The notes under the pieces: generated by a model | Databases searched by the model: none | Seen by the model: the letters and a program-made list of their open reading frames with translations, nothing else | Told to the model about the DNA's origin: nothing | Position numbers and translations under genes: made by a program | Assembly: GCA_030699855.1 (NCBI GenBank) | Contig: JAUYKR010000030.1 | Span: 1-5,907, forward strand | DNA from: a bacterium | GTDB taxonomy: Bacteria; Patescibacteriota; Gracilibacteria; JAUYGZ01 | DNA: 5,907 bases | Direction: 5' to 3' | In this document: in pieces, positions 4,829-5,907 of the stretch | Numbering within the stretch: position 1 is the stretch's first letter | How the letters are laid out: every line of letters starts with the position of its first letter

Positions 4829-5907
4829 ATGAAATTTCTGTCTGACCTCGATCTGCACGGCAAACGGGTGCTGTATCGGGTGGATATCAACAGCTCGGTT
4901 CAGAGTGGCGTGATTGCCGATGATAATCGGCTCCGGGCCATCATGCCCGGCATAGAACAGATGTTGAAGATGGGCGCGAAACAGATCATCCTTCTGGCTC
5001 ACCAGGGCCGGCCTGGGAATGAAGACGGAGAGTTTTCTTTGGCGCCCCATGCCAGACGCCTGGAGAAGCTCCTTGGGAAAAAAGTGGCCAAGCTCGACAG
5101 TTGCCGTGAATGTCCGCCGGAAGGTGCGCAATTGGTCATGCTGGAAAATTTGCGCCTGGATGACGAAACAGAGGCGGATGATCAAAAGCGCCTGGCCTTT
5201 GCGGAGGTGCTGGCCGGGTTTGGGGATGTGTATGTAAATGACGCCTTTGGCGTTTGCCACCGCCACCATACCAGCATTGTGGAATTACCCAAGCTGATGA
5301 AGGAAAAGGCTGCCGGACTGCTGCTGGAAAAAGAAGTGAAGTCGCTTCAGCCGCTTCTGGAAGAAGGGAACATTAAGCACCCCTTCACGTTGATTATTGG
5401 CGGAGCTAAAATCGACACCAAGATCGGTATCATCAAGCAGTTTTTACATACCGTGACCCATGTGCTGGTGGGCGGCGGAATCGCCAACACCTTTCTGCAC
5501 GCCGAGGGCTTTGATACCGGGCAGTCGTTGAGGGAGGCGGACAAAGCCAAGGTGGCCCGGGAAATCGCGATCGCCCTGGACGGAAAGAAAGACGGACTGG
5601 TACTGCCCATAGACGTGGTCTGTGCCGATAGGGCGAGTGACGCCACTCCGGCCATAGACATTCCCGTGGAGGACGTGATGGGGGACATGAAGATCTTCGA
5701 CATCGGCCAGAAGACTGCCGCCAAATATGCTCAATTGATCGAGTACTCGAAGACGGTGATCTGGAACGGCCCACTCGGCTTAGCAGAGAAAGAACACTTT
5801 CGCCACGGTTCGGAGGCTATCGCCAGGGCCATGGCCCACTGCCATGGGAAGACCATCATCGGCGGCGGCGAAAGCGTGGCCCTGATCAATCAGCTTGAAA
5901 TTCCGCA
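4829..5907 (+). CDS. pgk: phosphoglycerate kinase, partial (3' end beyond the window)
   Basis: PGK converts 1,3-bisphosphoglycerate and ADP to 3-phosphoglycerate and ATP in glycolysis. The frame is open for 359 codons to the window edge, lacking about 35-40 C-terminal residues. Substrate-binding residues are present: Asp20 and Asn22 (RVDIN), Arg36, His58 and Arg61 (AHQGRP), Arg109 (ENLR) and Arg145 (NDAFGVCHRHH). Nucleotide-side motifs follow: Lys168 (LLLEKE), GGAKIDTK (191-198), GGGIANTF (215-222) and WNGPLGLAE (312-320). Two oddities stand out. The usual NVP after RVD-x-N is replaced by NSSV. The conserved aspartate of the GGGD[ST] nucleotide motif is Glu348 (GGGES). The ATG gives an N-terminus that aligns with the family; no Shine-Dalgarno sequence is visible, and the 16-base gap to the preceding gene suggests coupling within one operon. 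Confidence 0.95.
   Translation, partial: MKFLSDLDLHGKRVLYRVDINSSVQSGVIADDNRLRAIMPGIEQMLKMGAKQIILLAHQGRPGNEDGEFSLAPHARRLEKLLGKKVAKLDSCRECPPEGAQLVMLENLRLDDETEADDQKRLAFAEVLAGFGDVYVNDAFGVCHRHHTSIVELPKLMKEKAAGLLLEKEVKSLQPLLEEGNIKHPFTLIIGGAKIDTKIGIIKQFLHTVTHVLVGGGIANTFLHAEGFDTGQSLREADKAKVAREIAIALDGKKDGLVLPIDVVCADRASDATPAIDIPVEDVMGDMKIFDIGQKTAAKYAQLIEYSKTVIWNGPLGLAEKEHFRHGSEAIARAMAHCHGKTIIGGGESVALINQLEIP

Noticed and set aside
5347..5774. Several minus-strand open frames opposite pgk
   Set aside because: The plus strand encodes PGK with all major motifs continuously; the opposite frames have no family signature.

Overview
This window is bacterial and chromosomal: a de novo purine gene, a glycolytic gene, a tRNA gene and two envelope genes. 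Base composition is moderate, and no start codon has a convincing Shine-Dalgarno sequence at normal spacing; one start is TTG. Compact bacterial genes, few Shine-Dalgarno sites and uncharacterised small proteins would fit a Patescibacteria/CPR-like lineage, possibly Peregrinibacteria-like, but this is a weak inference. TGA appears to be an ordinary stop codon here.

Layout from left to right. (1) Two genes on the minus strand: a small lipoprotein (44-382) and, upstream of it, a secreted L,D-transpeptidase (YkuD)-like protein (436-1077). The lipoprotein has its own candidate promoter overlapping the end of the YkuD-like gene. (2) A 137-base AT-rich divergent intergenic region leads to purN on the plus strand (1215-1802), the glycinamide ribonucleotide formyltransferase of purine synthesis. 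(3) purN converges with a large minus-strand membrane protein gene (1972-3726). The 169 bases between their stops are almost filled by a 148-base element with 27-base near-perfect inverted ends, either a MITE-like insertion or a structured 3' region. (4) The membrane protein fuses an HTTM (vitamin K-dependent carboxylase-like) membrane domain to a DCC thiol-disulfide oxidoreductase domain and a soluble C-terminal domain.

(5) From 3727 to 4137 there is no protein gene. This stretch holds a candidate promoter, a long hairpin whose 5' arm copies the 5' part of a tRNA, a complete tRNA-Arg(TCT) with encoded CCA, and two tandem 38-base hairpin repeats. Each repeat ends in an exact copy of the tRNA's 3' end (acceptor strand plus ACCA). 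This is the most unusual part of the window. (6) A good extended -10 promoter then drives a 224-residue disordered/coiled-coil protein of unknown function (4138-4812). It is followed 16 bases later by pgk (phosphoglycerate kinase), which runs off the right edge after 359 codons.

The genes do not form one pathway. The left pair acts at the cell envelope, purN and pgk are housekeeping metabolism, and the 4138 protein is probably cotranscribed with pgk. No phage, CRISPR, toxin-antitoxin or defence module is visible. The best candidates for something undescribed are the tRNA-end-mimicking repeats around tRNA-Arg and the inverted-repeat element after purN.
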